A stretch of DNA of 64,000 bases, taken from JAFLTL01 sp964389525. Its GTDB lineage: Bacteria; Bacteroidota; Bacteroidia; Bacteroidales; Muribaculaceae. Position 1 is the first letter of the stretch. Every line of letters begins with the position of its first letter. Where the stretch lies: assembly GCA_964389525.1 (NCBI GenBank), contig CAYMEX010000008.1, forward strand, positions 49,116-113,115, in the 5' to 3' direction. The notes beneath the pieces were generated by a model. It saw only the letters and a list, made by a program, of their open reading frames with translations, made no database searches and had not been told where the DNA came from. Position numbers and translations under genes: made by a program. Below are positions 1 to 7,561 of this stretch, piece after piece.

Positions 1-665
1 ACATACGCATCGACCATCGCGACAAGATAGACTCCAACGATAGCGATTATACACAGATCTCTGTTACGTCTGAAATAGTCCTTGCGCGATTTCAGTGTAT
101 TGGTCAGCCAGGTTTTGTCAAGATCCTCCTCTTTTACATTTTTAGGGAAGAAATCCATGTAGCTTTTGGTTGACGGATCATTGTCCATTATGTCCGAATA
201 AGCCTGAGTATAATCCTTGAGCATACTGCTGTTCCACGATGTAGCATAAGTGAGACCCATATAGCCGCCTACGAGTATCGGTAGCTTCCAGTAACGGCGG
301 TTATATATCTGTCCCAGTCCGGGAAACAACGCCGAGAGCCATACCGCACGTTTGGGGTCGGGAATAAACTCCACTTCACGTCTCTCCCACTCCTGATCGA
401 CGATCGGCAGTGTGTCAGACGCAAGCACATACATGCTGTCGCCACGCATCACAAAATCCTCGACATCTACTTCCGAAGGCATCGGCACAGGCTCTCGCCC
501 AATCAATATCGAGTCTGGAAGCGCTCTGCCACGCTCGAGTGCGGCCTTTATACTGTCGACCCTTGCCTGATCTGGATCGACAGGATCGGTAGTGACCTGC
601 CCGCTGACTTCGCAAGCAATAGACAAAGCCACAAAAACAAGTATATGTTTTATGATACTATTCAA
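1..665 (-). CDS. DUF5683 domain-containing protein (C-terminus outside window)
   Basis: Reading the minus strand from a TTG at 665 gives a signal-peptide-like start (short basic/polar stretch, then a run of L, V, F, A and I ending near a Cys/Ser-Gly). A low-complexity linker follows, then the conserved block PDPKRAVWLSALFPGLGQ followed by IYNRRYWKLP, which is the hallmark of the DUF5683 family, and a second hydrophobic stretch (CIIAIVGVYLVA). The frame stays open to the window edge, so the C-terminus is missing. No ATG exists in this frame after the stop overlapping the end of parB, so TTG 665 is the best start (GTG 632 is an alternative). It lies 50 bp downstream of parB in the same direction, an arrangement common in Bacteroidales. 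The family function is not established; a membrane or envelope role is inferred from the hydrophobic segments. Confidence 0.7.
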   Translation of the reverse strand, partial: MNSIIKHILVFVALSIACEVSGQVTTDPVDPDQARVDSIKAALERGRALPDSILIGREPVPMPSEVDVEDFVMRGDSMYVLASDTLPIVDQEWERREVEFIPDPKRAVWLSALFPGLGQIYNRRYWKLPILVGGYMGLTYATSWNSSMLKDYTQAYSDIMDNDPSTKSYMDFFPKNVKEEDLDKTWLTNTLKSRKDYFRRNRDLCIIAIVGVYLVAMVDAY

Positions 666-715
666 AGCAATATCATCTAAATAACTTTCACGTGTACTTC
701 TCCGACAGGAAATAA

Positions 716-1615
716 TTATCCCTCAATGTTGCCGGATCCTTTCAGTGAATCAAAGATCGTGATAAGCCGGGCAAGCTCCTCCTCATTGGCAAAAGCGAAA
801 GTAATGCTACCCTTGCCTGAGTTGTTGCACTGAAACTTCACATCCGTTCGGAATACCGACGAAAGATGCGACCGCAGTATGTCATAATCCTGCGATGACG
901 TCCTCCCCTTTTTGCGATCCTCCGGCTCTCCGGCTCTAAGCCGTTTTGCGATCTCCTCGACCTTTCTGACCGACAGTCCTTCTTTGACAATGCGGTTATA
1001 CAGTTTCAGCTGCTGTGCCGGATTGTCGATCGACAACAGTGCACGGGCATGCCCCATATCCACAAGTTTGTCACGCAAGCCAAGCTGCACTTCCGCCGGC
1101 AATTTCAGTAGCCTCAGGAAGTTGGCGATTGTAGCGCGTTTCTTTCCGATACGTTCGCTAAGACGTTCCTGCGTCAGATTGTATTGCTCTATGAGCTTCT
1201 TGAAAGTAAGAGCGATTTCAATTGCATTAAGATCCTCTCGCTGGATGTTTTCGATAAGAGCCATCTCAGTGAGTTCAAGATCATTGGCCGTGCGTATGTA
1301 TGCTGGCACACTTTTCAGCCCTGCAAGCATGGCCGCACGGTAACGGCGCTCTCCGGCTATGATCTGATAAGAGTCAGGACCGGTTTTTCTAAGCGACAGC
1401 GGCTGTATGATACCAAGTTCCGAGATCGAGGAGGCGAGCTCTGCCAGAGACTCCTCGTCGAAATTTATGCGGGGCTGATCCGGATTGGCGGAAATACTTT
1501 CAAGAGCAATTTCATTGATCGCCGACGCGCCACGGGCAGGCACGTCGTCCATCGGGATAAGCGTATCGAGTCCTCGGCCGAGCGCACTCCGCTTTTTATT
1601 TGAAGATGTGGTCAT
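716..1615 (-). CDS. parB: ParB/Spo0J chromosome partitioning protein
   Basis: A 299-residue ParB that binds parS sites near the origin and spreads as a CTP-dependent clamp, working with ParA in chromosome segregation. Visible features are the N-terminal basic tail with RGLDTLI, the ParB nuclease-like/CTPase motif AGERRYRAA (around residues 88-96), the ENIQREDLN box that follows, a central HTH region (RLSERIGKKRATIANFLRLL) and a C-terminal dimerisation region. Its ATG overlaps the TAA of parA by one base, so the two genes are translationally coupled. Length and motif order are normal for the family. Confidence 0.95.
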   Translation of the reverse strand: MTTSSNKKRSALGRGLDTLIPMDDVPARGASAINEIALESISANPDQPRINFDEESLAELASSISELGIIQPLSLRKTGPDSYQIIAGERRYRAAMLAGLKSVPAYIRTANDLELTEMALIENIQREDLNAIEIALTFKKLIEQYNLTQERLSERIGKKRATIANFLRLLKLPAEVQLGLRDKLVDMGHARALLSIDNPAQQLKLYNRIVKEGLSVRKVEEIAKRLRAGEPEDRKKGRTSSQDYDILRSHLSSVFRTDVKFQCNNSGKGSITFAFANEEELARLITIFDSLKGSGNIEG

Positions 1616-2388
1616 TATCCACAGTGTTTATGATTAGCGATAATCTCCTTGGCCAGCATCACATGCGATGTCGCGCCACGGCTCTCTGGGTCATAGAGCA
1701 ATGCCGGCAGACCATGGCTCGGAGCCTCACTCAACTTGATGTTTCGCGGAATTACAGCGTCAAACACCATGTCGGCGAAATGCCCTTTCAGCTCTTCATA
1801 GATCTGATTTGCAAGTCTCAGTCGGGCATCATACATCGTAAGCAGGAAGCCTTCGATTTCAAGCGAAGGATTAAGCTTTGACTTTATTATTCTTATGGTA
1901 TTAAGAAGTTTGCTGATGCCTTCAAGGGCGAAATACTCGGCCTGAACCGGTATTATCACAGAGTCGGCGGCCGTCAGAGCGTTGACGGTAATCAGGCCGA
2001 GCGACGGAGAGCAGTCGATAAGAAGATAATCATAGTCATCTTTTATACCCTCGAGAAGGTGTTTCAGCACTTTCTCGCGGTCTGGCTTGCCGATAAGCTC
2101 AAGCTCGGCTCCTGCAAGATCTATTCTTGAGCCTATCAGATCGAGACCTTCGACACATGTCGCAACCTGGGAGCCTTTCATCGGGTAGCCGTCGACCAGA
2201 CACTCATATATCGACGACGACATAGTGCGAGGGTCTATACCATATCCGCTTGTAGCGTTGGCCTGAGGATCAGCGTCAATTATCAGCGTTTTCTTTCCTT
2301 CACTGGCAAGCGACGCTGCAAGATTGATGGCTGTGGTGGTCTTGCCCACTCCTCCCTTCTGGTTGGCTATTGCTATGATTTTTCCCAT
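1615..2388 (-). CDS. parA: ParA/Soj family chromosome partitioning ATPase
   Basis: A 257-residue ParA-type ATPase. The deviant Walker A motif KGGVGKTT starts at residue 11, Walker A-prime/B features follow (LIIDADPQANAT, YLLIDCSPSLG), and the C-terminal part matches Soj (DAVIPRNIKLSEAPSHG). It forms ATP-dependent dimers on DNA and moves ParB-parS complexes. It is the first gene of a parA-parB-DUF5683 unit and diverges from the TetR gene at 2513. The start at 2388 gives the normal MGKIIAIANQKGG N-terminus. Confidence 0.96.
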   Translation of the reverse strand: MGKIIAIANQKGGVGKTTTAINLAASLASEGKKTLIIDADPQANATSGYGIDPRTMSSSIYECLVDGYPMKGSQVATCVEGLDLIGSRIDLAGAELELIGKPDREKVLKHLLEGIKDDYDYLLIDCSPSLGLITVNALTAADSVIIPVQAEYFALEGISKLLNTIRIIKSKLNPSLEIEGFLLTMYDARLRLANQIYEELKGHFADMVFDAVIPRNIKLSEAPSHGLPALLYDPESRGATSHVMLAKEIIANHKHCG

Positions 2389-2411
2389 AGATATCTATAC
2401 TTGGTCGATTG

Positions 2412-2459
2412 CAAAGTTAACCTTTTTTTTCTGTTTTCCGAAAGAATGTGCTATATTTG
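2412..2459. promoter_or_regulatory. Divergent promoter region between parA and the TetR gene
   Basis: The 124-bp gap between the divergent genes contains a TAACTTTG element on the minus strand (2412-2419), upstream of parA, and a TATATTTG element on the plus strand (2452-2459), upstream of the TetR gene. Both fit the Bacteroidetes -7 consensus TAnnTTTG. No convincing TTTG -33 box was found at the right spacing for either, so the calls rest on the -7 element only. A TetR-type regulator beside its own divergent promoter often autoregulates; that is inference here. Confidence 0.35.
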
Positions 2460-2512
2460 CATGTACACGTTAAGTTTTAACATTTGTTTTCCACTCAATA
2501 TTAGAGTATTCG

Positions 2513-3106
2513 ATGGTATCCAAGACTCGTGACAAGCTTATGGACGTGGCTCGGCAGCTTTTTGCTAAAAAAGGCATCGAGAACACGACTATGGCCGATA
2601 TTGCATCCGCCTCAGAGCGTGGCCGCCGCACGGTCTATTCATATTTTGCATCGAAGCAGGAGATATACAACTCTATACTTGAGCGCGAAAGCGAGCAGCT
2701 CGTATGCCGCATCCGACAGGTTGCCGAAAGCGACCTTACACCTACCGAAAAAGTCAAGGCTTTTATCGCCGAGCGCATTAATATGGTCAAAGCCGATGAC
2801 AAAGCTTCGGTAAGCGAGAAAATTCACTCTTTGTTCAACAGAGACCTATCGCGTATAGAGCGCGTGCGCAAGCTTGCGCTTGAAAAAGAAAACGACATAT
2901 TGCAGTCAATGCTTGAGCAAGGCGTGCGTTGCGGAGAGTTCGACTCACGTCAGGCCAAACGCTTTGCTTCAACTCTTGTTCTTGCGCTGCAGGGACTTTA
3001 CTATTCATACGTCAACCATAATTACGACAATATCGGCTTGAAGCCCGTAGGGCTTGAAGACAAGATTGCCGAGTTCCTGATCGAAGGGCTCAAACATAAA
3101 AATTAA
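2513..3106 (+). CDS. TetR/AcrR family transcriptional regulator
   Basis: A 197-residue regulator with a classical N-terminal TetR HTH (residues about 10-50): ARQLFAKKGIENTTMADIA, then an SERGRRTVYSYFASKQEIY recognition segment. The C-terminal half is a helical ligand and dimerisation domain with no recognisable ligand signature. It lies 29 bp upstream of the fabG-like gene in the same direction, so it may regulate that reductase and lipid metabolism. This is inference from position only. The HTH assignment is secure; the ligand is unknown. Confidence 0.9.
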   Translation: MVSKTRDKLMDVARQLFAKKGIENTTMADIASASERGRRTVYSYFASKQEIYNSILERESEQLVCRIRQVAESDLTPTEKVKAFIAERINMVKADDKASVSEKIHSLFNRDLSRIERVRKLALEKENDILQSMLEQGVRCGEFDSRQAKRFASTLVLALQGLYYSYVNHNYDNIGLKPVGLEDKIAEFLIEGLKHKN

Positions 3107-3135
3107 AACAATAAATCCGACAAAAAAACATTTCA

Positions 3136-3882
3136 ATGAAACTTCTTGAAGGAAAAACCGCTCTTATCACCGGTGCCGCACGCGGCATTGGTAAAGCGCT
3201 CGCCCTGAAGTTTGCGTCTGAAGGCGCCAACATCGCATTTACCGACCTTGTGATCGACGACAACGCAAAACAGACAGAAAACGAAATCGCTGCTCTTGGC
3301 GTAAAGGTAAAAGGATATGCCTCAAACGCAGCCGACTTCAACCAGACAAAAACTGTTGTCGATGAAGTTAAAAATGATTTCGGCCGTATCGACATCCTCG
3401 TCAACAACGCCGGCATCACAAAAGATGGACTTATGATGCGCATGACCGAGGCTCAGTGGGACGCCGTGATTGCCGTTAACCTCAAGAGTGCCTTCAATTT
3501 CATCAATGCAGTGCTCCCGATCATGCTTCGCCAGAAAAGCGGATCGATCATCAATATGGCATCGGTTGTCGGAGTTCATGGAAATGCCGGACAGGCCAAC
3601 TACGCTGCATCAAAGGCCGGACTTATCGCACTTGCCAAGAGCATCGCGCAGGAAGTCGGCTCAAGAGGCATCCGCGCCAACGCTATCGCCCCCGGATTCA
3701 TTGAGACTGCCATGACAGCCGCACTTCCCGACGAAGTACGCGCCGAGTGGACCAAGAAAATTCCCCTCCGCCGTGGCGGAAAACCCGAAGATATCGCCGA
3801 TGTTGCGACATTCCTCGCTTCCGATCTCTCGAGCTATGTGACCGGTCAGGTCATTCAGGTCGACGGCGGAATGAATATGTGA
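3136..3882 (+). CDS. fabG: 3-oxoacyl-[acyl-carrier-protein] reductase (SDR family)
   Basis: A 248-residue short-chain dehydrogenase/reductase expected to reduce 3-oxoacyl-ACP with NADPH in fatty acid elongation. Visible motifs are the cofactor loop TGAARGIG (residues about 12-19), NNAG (LVNNAGITKDGL), the catalytic Ser in IINMASVVG, the YxxxK pair in NYAASKAG, and the C-terminal SSYVTGQVIQVDGGMNM typical of FabG. It follows the TetR gene by 29 bp. SDR enzymes are hard to assign by motif alone, but overall similarity to FabG, including DGGM, is strong. Confidence 0.9.
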   Translation: MKLLEGKTALITGAARGIGKALALKFASEGANIAFTDLVIDDNAKQTENEIAALGVKVKGYASNAADFNQTKTVVDEVKNDFGRIDILVNNAGITKDGLMMRMTEAQWDAVIAVNLKSAFNFINAVLPIMLRQKSGSIINMASVVGVHGNAGQANYAASKAGLIALAKSIAQEVGSRGIRANAIAPGFIETAMTAALPDEVRAEWTKKIPLRRGGKPEDIADVATFLASDLSSYVTGQVIQVDGGMNM

Positions 3883-3911
3883 TATTGAACTTCTGCACTT
3901 AAATCGGCAAC

Positions 3912-4925
3912 ATGTCGTGTCATTCAGAACAAATGTCATTGCAGCCATTTTGCAAGACTGATCGGCTGCGGGATCTGATCTCCTGCAACAGCCGGTTACT
4001 TGTAACAATAAGTCACTTCGGCATATCGATGGGATTTGGCGACGCAACCGTACATGAAGTATGTGAACGGCATAATGTCGATATACCAACATTCTTGACG
4101 GTAGCCAACTTTCTTAGCCAGCGGCCATATACCGTTTCGGCTGTGAAAGTGGCGCCGCTCATGGAATACCTGAAGGGCACACACACCTACTTCCTTGATT
4201 TCTTTCTTCCGTCAATTAGACACAAACTCATAGAAGCTGTCACATATGGTGGCGGCAACGACATCGAAGTATCACTTCTGTTACTACGCTTTTTCGATGA
4301 GTATGTCGAGGAGATATCGTGTCATATGAAACATGAAAACGACAAAGTTTTCAAGCACATAGACAATCTTCTCGAAAATCATTCTCATAGTGGCATTCCA
4401 TGTCCGGGCGGCCTGTTCAGCGATCAGCACGATGACGTGGCACGCAGGCTCCAGGAGCTTAAAAACGTTATAATCGGATTTGTACCTCAACGCGACAGCA
4501 ACCTTATGAATTCGGCGTTGCTCGACATTATCACATGCGAAAAAGAGATCATCGACCATTGTGCGATTGAGGACGAACTGTTTGAACCGGCAGTCAGACG
4601 ACTGGAAAAAACATATATGTTTCGTAACGAGACTGCTGATGAAAACACAAATGGCACAGCAATAGCTGCACCCGACAAAATATCGCAACAGGTCGAGACA
4701 CTTAGCGCACGCGAGAAAGAGATCATCAGGCTGGTTGCCTGTGGCATGTCCAACAAAGAGATTGCAGAGAGATTGTTTCTGTCGGTGCATACGGTGACTA
4801 CACATCGCCGCAATCTCAGCCAGAAACTGAATATCCACTCCCCTGCCGCACTTACTATTTTTGCGATCATACATCGTCTTGTAGACCTTGACGACATACG
4901 ATCTCTGAATTCCGACAAACTTTAA
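3912..4925 (+). CDS. Hemerythrin-like domain fused to LuxR-type HTH; putative redox/NO/O2-responsive regulator
   Basis: A 337-residue fusion. Residues about 15-70 resemble the small N-terminal domain of RIC/ScdA/YtfE di-iron proteins (GFGDATVHEVCERHNVDI) but lack its CC/CxxC cysteines. Residues 85-232 carry a full hemerythrin-type ligand set: H91, H104, H138-xxx-E142, H173 and H216-xxx-E220, the same order as in YtfE-like proteins. Residues 262-325 are a LuxR/GerE HTH (LSAREKEIIRLVACGMSNKE, then IAERLFLSVHTVTTHRRNL). A di-iron centre controlling a DNA-binding domain suggests sensing of oxygen, nitric oxide or peroxide; the signal is inferred. It starts 29 bp after fabG and ends 17 bp before the DUF1080 gene, so cotranscription is possible. 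An alternative start is ATG 3933. Confidence 0.8.
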   Translation: MSCHSEQMSLQPFCKTDRLRDLISCNSRLLVTISHFGISMGFGDATVHEVCERHNVDIPTFLTVANFLSQRPYTVSAVKVAPLMEYLKGTHTYFLDFFLPSIRHKLIEAVTYGGGNDIEVSLLLLRFFDEYVEEISCHMKHENDKVFKHIDNLLENHSHSGIPCPGGLFSDQHDDVARRLQELKNVIIGFVPQRDSNLMNSALLDIITCEKEIIDHCAIEDELFEPAVRRLEKTYMFRNETADENTNGTAIAAPDKISQQVETLSAREKEIIRLVACGMSNKEIAERLFLSVHTVTTHRRNLSQKLNIHSPAALTIFAIIHRLVDLDDIRSLNSDKL

Positions 4926-4942
4926 TAACCAAATAAACAGAC

Positions 4943-5722
4943 ATGAACAGATTTCTTGCACTTTCAGCTGCTGCAATGTTTATTGCCACAGCCGCTACCG
5001 CTCAGGATGCCCCCAAAGAGTATCCTCAACCCGAAAAAATGCGCCCCGGCATGAGCGAATACTGGACGCCTCAGCCCAAAGTTGTCACTCCCGGCAACAT
5101 CGCCACGAACTCGGCTCCATCCGATGCAATCGTGCTTTTTGACGGCAAAAACCTCGACGCCTGGAAAAGTTCACGCACAGGCAAGGCTGCCGAGTGGGAT
5201 GTACACGACGGCATTGTCACTGTCAACAAGAAAAAGGGTGACATCCAGACTAAAGACAACTTCGACAGCTTCCAGCTTCACATCGAGTGGATGGTTCCCG
5301 AGAATATAACAGGCAAGAGTCAGGGACGTGGAAACAGCGGTGTGTTCCTTCAGGGCATGTATGAAGTACAGGTTCTCGACTGTTACGACAACGAGACATA
5401 CGTCAACGGCATGACAGGCTCGATCTACAAGCAGAAAGCCCCAATGGCCAACGTTATGCGCAAACCCGGAGAGTGGAACGTATATGATATCATATACAAC
5501 TCGCCGGTATTCAACGAAGACGGCACATACAAAGTGCACCCCAAGGTAACTGTTATCCAGAACGGCTGTGTGATCGTCAATGATTATGAGATTCAGGGCA
5601 CAACCGAGTACATCGGCTTCCCCCGCGTCGTTAAGCATGGCGACGGCCCTATCATCCTCCAGTCACACGGCGATCCAAGCGAGCCCATCAGCTTCCGCAA
5701 CATCTGGCTCCGCCCCCTCTGA
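4943..5722 (+). CDS. Secreted DUF1080 (3-keto-disaccharide hydrolase-like) protein
   Basis: A 259-residue protein with a signal peptide (MNRFLALSAAAMFIATAATAQ, cleavage near residue 21) followed by a DUF1080 domain, a concanavalin-like beta-sandwich found in periplasmic carbohydrate-acting proteins, some of which act on 3-keto-glycosides. Diagnostic pieces are LFDGKNLDAWK, GNSGVFLQG, YEVQVLDCYDNETY, GEWNVYDIIY and the C-terminal PISFRNIWLRPL. No lipobox Cys is present, so it is probably soluble and periplasmic. A strong hairpin terminator follows. Substrate is unknown; the link to the upstream hemerythrin-LuxR regulator is positional only. Confidence 0.85.
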   Translation: MNRFLALSAAAMFIATAATAQDAPKEYPQPEKMRPGMSEYWTPQPKVVTPGNIATNSAPSDAIVLFDGKNLDAWKSSRTGKAAEWDVHDGIVTVNKKKGDIQTKDNFDSFQLHIEWMVPENITGKSQGRGNSGVFLQGMYEVQVLDCYDNETYVNGMTGSIYKQKAPMANVMRKPGEWNVYDIIYNSPVFNEDGTYKVHPKVTVIQNGCVIVNDYEIQGTTEYIGFPRVVKHGDGPIILQSHGDPSEPISFRNIWLRPL

Positions 5723-5742
5723 TAATATCTTCATCAGCACAT

Positions 5743-5780
5743 AAAAAAACGCGTCATCAGATTGATGATGCGTTTTTTTA
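5743..5780. terminator. Rho-independent terminator after the DUF1080 gene
   Basis: An 11-bp stem (5749-5759 with 5763-5773, one G-T pair) closes a three-base loop GAT. It is flanked by A7 on the left and T7 on the right, so it could act in both directions. Confidence 0.85.
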
Positions 5781-5836
5781 TGAAAACTTGCGCGTGTGGT
5801 GTAATATATCTTGTCTGAAATGCGTATAATAAAGTG

Positions 5837-5995
5837 ATGAAAGAAAGCGCAGAGCAAATCGTGTCTTTGATAAAAGCCGGGAAAAGTAAAGGATTCCGGC
5901 TTGCAATACATGCCTACTGAGCACAGATACGTGCTTTTGCGCTCGACGTCACAGGCAACGATTATGATGCTGACGAGATAACCGACGACACATTT
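5837..5995 (+). pseudogene. 5' part of a sigma-70/ECF sigma factor gene, cut by an in-frame TGA at 5918-5920
   Basis: From ATG 5837 the frame reads 27 codons (MKESAEQIVSLIKAGKSK, then GFRLAIHAY), meets TGA, and continues in exactly the same frame (AQIRAFALDVTGNDYDADEI) into the sigma factor reading frame that ends at 6379. Joined, the frame would be 181 codons, a normal ECF sigma length, and the residues around the stop fit the beginning of sigma region 2. There is no ATG, GTG or TTG between the TGA and 5996. So this is either a nonsense mutation (for example CGA to TGA), a sequencing error, or unusual readthrough. Confidence 0.65.
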
Positions 5996-6379
5996 ATGCG
6001 GGCATTCGCGTCAATATCAAAATTCGATCCTCTGAAATCGGCCTTCCCTACATGGCTGATGCGTATTGCTCACAACACAGCCATTTCACATTTAAGGAAG
6101 AGACACACCGAAACAGTCCCTCTTGAATGCGTACCCGATACAGTAGCCTCGCTATCTCCCTATGACAACATGGAAGATCCGAGAGTCTCATTTCTACAGA
6201 ACGCGATAGCGAGACTTGACCATGAAGACCGATCGATCATACACCAGTTCTACTACGAAGAATATTCTATCGAAGACATAGCATATGTAATAGGCAAAAC
6301 ACCCGGAGCGACCGCCGTAAAGCTACATCGCATACGCCAACATCTCAAATCTTTAATCGAAGACCATTATGACAGATAA
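5996..6379 (+). CDS. Sigma-70 family (ECF-like) RNA polymerase sigma factor, N-terminally truncated by the upstream in-frame TGA
   Basis: The 127 residues after the premature stop contain the end of sigma region 2 (FMRAFASISKFDPLKSA, then FPTWLMRIAHNTAISHLRKR) and a region 4 HTH (LDHEDRSIIHQFYYEEYSIE, then DIAYVIGKTPGATAVKLHRI). Starting at ATG 5996, the protein would lack the first helices of region 2 that contact core polymerase, so it is probably non-functional unless the TGA is read through. It overlaps the next gene by 11 bp, as in intact sigma/anti-sigma pairs. The family call is good; the activity of this copy is doubtful. Confidence 0.75.
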   Translation: MRAFASISKFDPLKSAFPTWLMRIAHNTAISHLRKRHTETVPLECVPDTVASLSPYDNMEDPRVSFLQNAIARLDHEDRSIIHQFYYEEYSIEDIAYVIGKTPGATAVKLHRIRQHLKSLIEDHYDR

Positions 6380-6716
6380 GGAATTTGACAGATTGATCAC
6401 TCTGGCATGCAGAGCACGCTGCTCGTCAGCGCACGACACCGGAGCATCCACCGGTATGCTGGTGCGTCGGGCATTCATAAGGCGCCACATACGTCCGATA
6501 CTATACTGGACCGGTGCGGCTGCCGTTATAATTTCCACTGTTCTGTTTTATTCACGGTGGCAAACCGGCGTGTCATATGATGAATCCATAAATGAGAATT
6601 ATGCAGGCCTTATCAGAAATGCAGAATCTCGTATCGACCGAAACAAAAAGACTTCCGGCGCACTTCGCGAGAAAATAGACAACCTTATCCCAATTCCGAC
6701 CGACTATGAGGATTAA
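6369..6716 (+). CDS. Small single-TM protein, candidate anti-sigma factor
   Basis: A 115-residue protein with an N-terminal cytoplasmic-type segment (MTDKEFDRLITLACRARCSS), a basic stretch (VRRAFIRRHIRP), one predicted membrane helix at residues 43-61 (PILYWTGAAAVIISTVLFY) and a charged C-terminal tail of about 50 residues. It overlaps the sigma factor gene by 11 bp and the next gene by 11 bp. A short cytoplasmic part, one TM and coupling to a sigma gene are the usual layout of a membrane anti-sigma factor, but no HxxxCxxC zinc motif is seen. Function is inferred from context only. Confidence 0.6.
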   Translation: MTDKEFDRLITLACRARCSSAHDTGASTGMLVRRAFIRRHIRPILYWTGAAAVIISTVLFYSRWQTGVSYDESINENYAGLIRNAESRIDRNKKTSGALREKIDNLIPIPTDYED

Positions 6717-7548
6717 ACCGATTTTATTACAATTGCTGTTATGGCTGCAGCCTGCAACCGTTTTTGCTGATGACGCACCACGATGGGAAGTCCCCGCAGC
6801 CATTTCAACGGTAATAGAGAACTATCCGTCGTGCTATAGGCGTGTGTATTATTATTTCGATCACGAGAATGAGACCGAATACAACCGTATACAGTTTTCT
6901 TCAGAACGAAAAGATCTGAAAGACGATGAGATTAAGGCAATACAGGATTATTATGACAGCCTGTATGCCAGGACACTTGCATCCGTCCGGTCAGGCAATG
7001 ACTATGAGCTTTCACAGTATGTCAGCTGCGACTCCATAAGCACAACTGTAAGAGCCACTGTCTCAGGAGCGTTTGATCTCGGCAGTTCGACATTGTCTAT
7101 CGACTTAGGCTGCAAGACAACAAAAGATCATGGTGCTGTAACTCCTGATTTCCACAAACTTGAGTCCACAATAAAAAATGCAGTGGCCGTCGGCAACGCA
7201 AAAGAGACAAAAGTAAAGTATACCGGATTAAAAAGAGGTATTATTTATGTATTTCAGAGAGGTTACGGCAAAGGCTGGACTGCCGGAACACGCTACACTG
7301 TAAAGAATGCCTCACGCAACGACTTCGAGACGATACGCAGAGAGATCGTTTCATTCATTGGATCAAAAAAGGCTGTCACTGTATTTGACCGCACGTGGCA
7401 GACAATGATAAAAAGCGAGACAACACCCTCTTTTTATGCTGTCGGATACGATCCGTCGACTAAGACGCTTAACATACTGAAAGCGACCATCGAGAATGAA
7501 ATATGTATTCCTTACGACTGGCAGACAAGAGATTACTTGACAAATTAA
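6706..7548 (+). CDS. Secreted protein of unknown function with a C-terminal domain shared with the next gene
   Basis: A 280-residue protein with an N-terminal signal peptide (hydrophobic MRIKPILLQLLLWLQPATVF, cleavage near residue 21, no lipobox). The first two thirds are not recognised. Residues about 168-278 match the N-terminal region (42-151) of the adjacent S41 protease: KVKYTG versus VRYTG, FQRGYGKGWTAG versus FQRGLGNGWTYG, and IENEICIPYDWQTRDY versus VENEVCIPYDWFTRDY. The shared block therefore looks like a mobile or duplicated extracytoplasmic domain, possibly a binding module. The gene overlaps the one-TM gene upstream by 11 bp and lies 13 bp before the protease gene, so all are likely one operon. 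Confidence 0.7.
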   Translation: MRIKPILLQLLLWLQPATVFADDAPRWEVPAAISTVIENYPSCYRRVYYYFDHENETEYNRIQFSSERKDLKDDEIKAIQDYYDSLYARTLASVRSGNDYELSQYVSCDSISTTVRATVSGAFDLGSSTLSIDLGCKTTKDHGAVTPDFHKLESTIKNAVAVGNAKETKVKYTGLKRGIIYVFQRGYGKGWTAGTRYTVKNASRNDFETIRREIVSFIGSKKAVTVFDRTWQTMIKSETTPSFYAVGYDPSTKTLNILKATIENEICIPYDWQTRDYLTN

Positions 7549-7561
7549 ACCAAAAACACAT

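Noticed and set aside
5918..5920. TGA as a selenocysteine or programmed recoding signal
   Set aside because: No convincing SECIS-like hairpin directly after the TGA was seen, and sigma factors are not known to use selenocysteine. A nonsense mutation is simpler.
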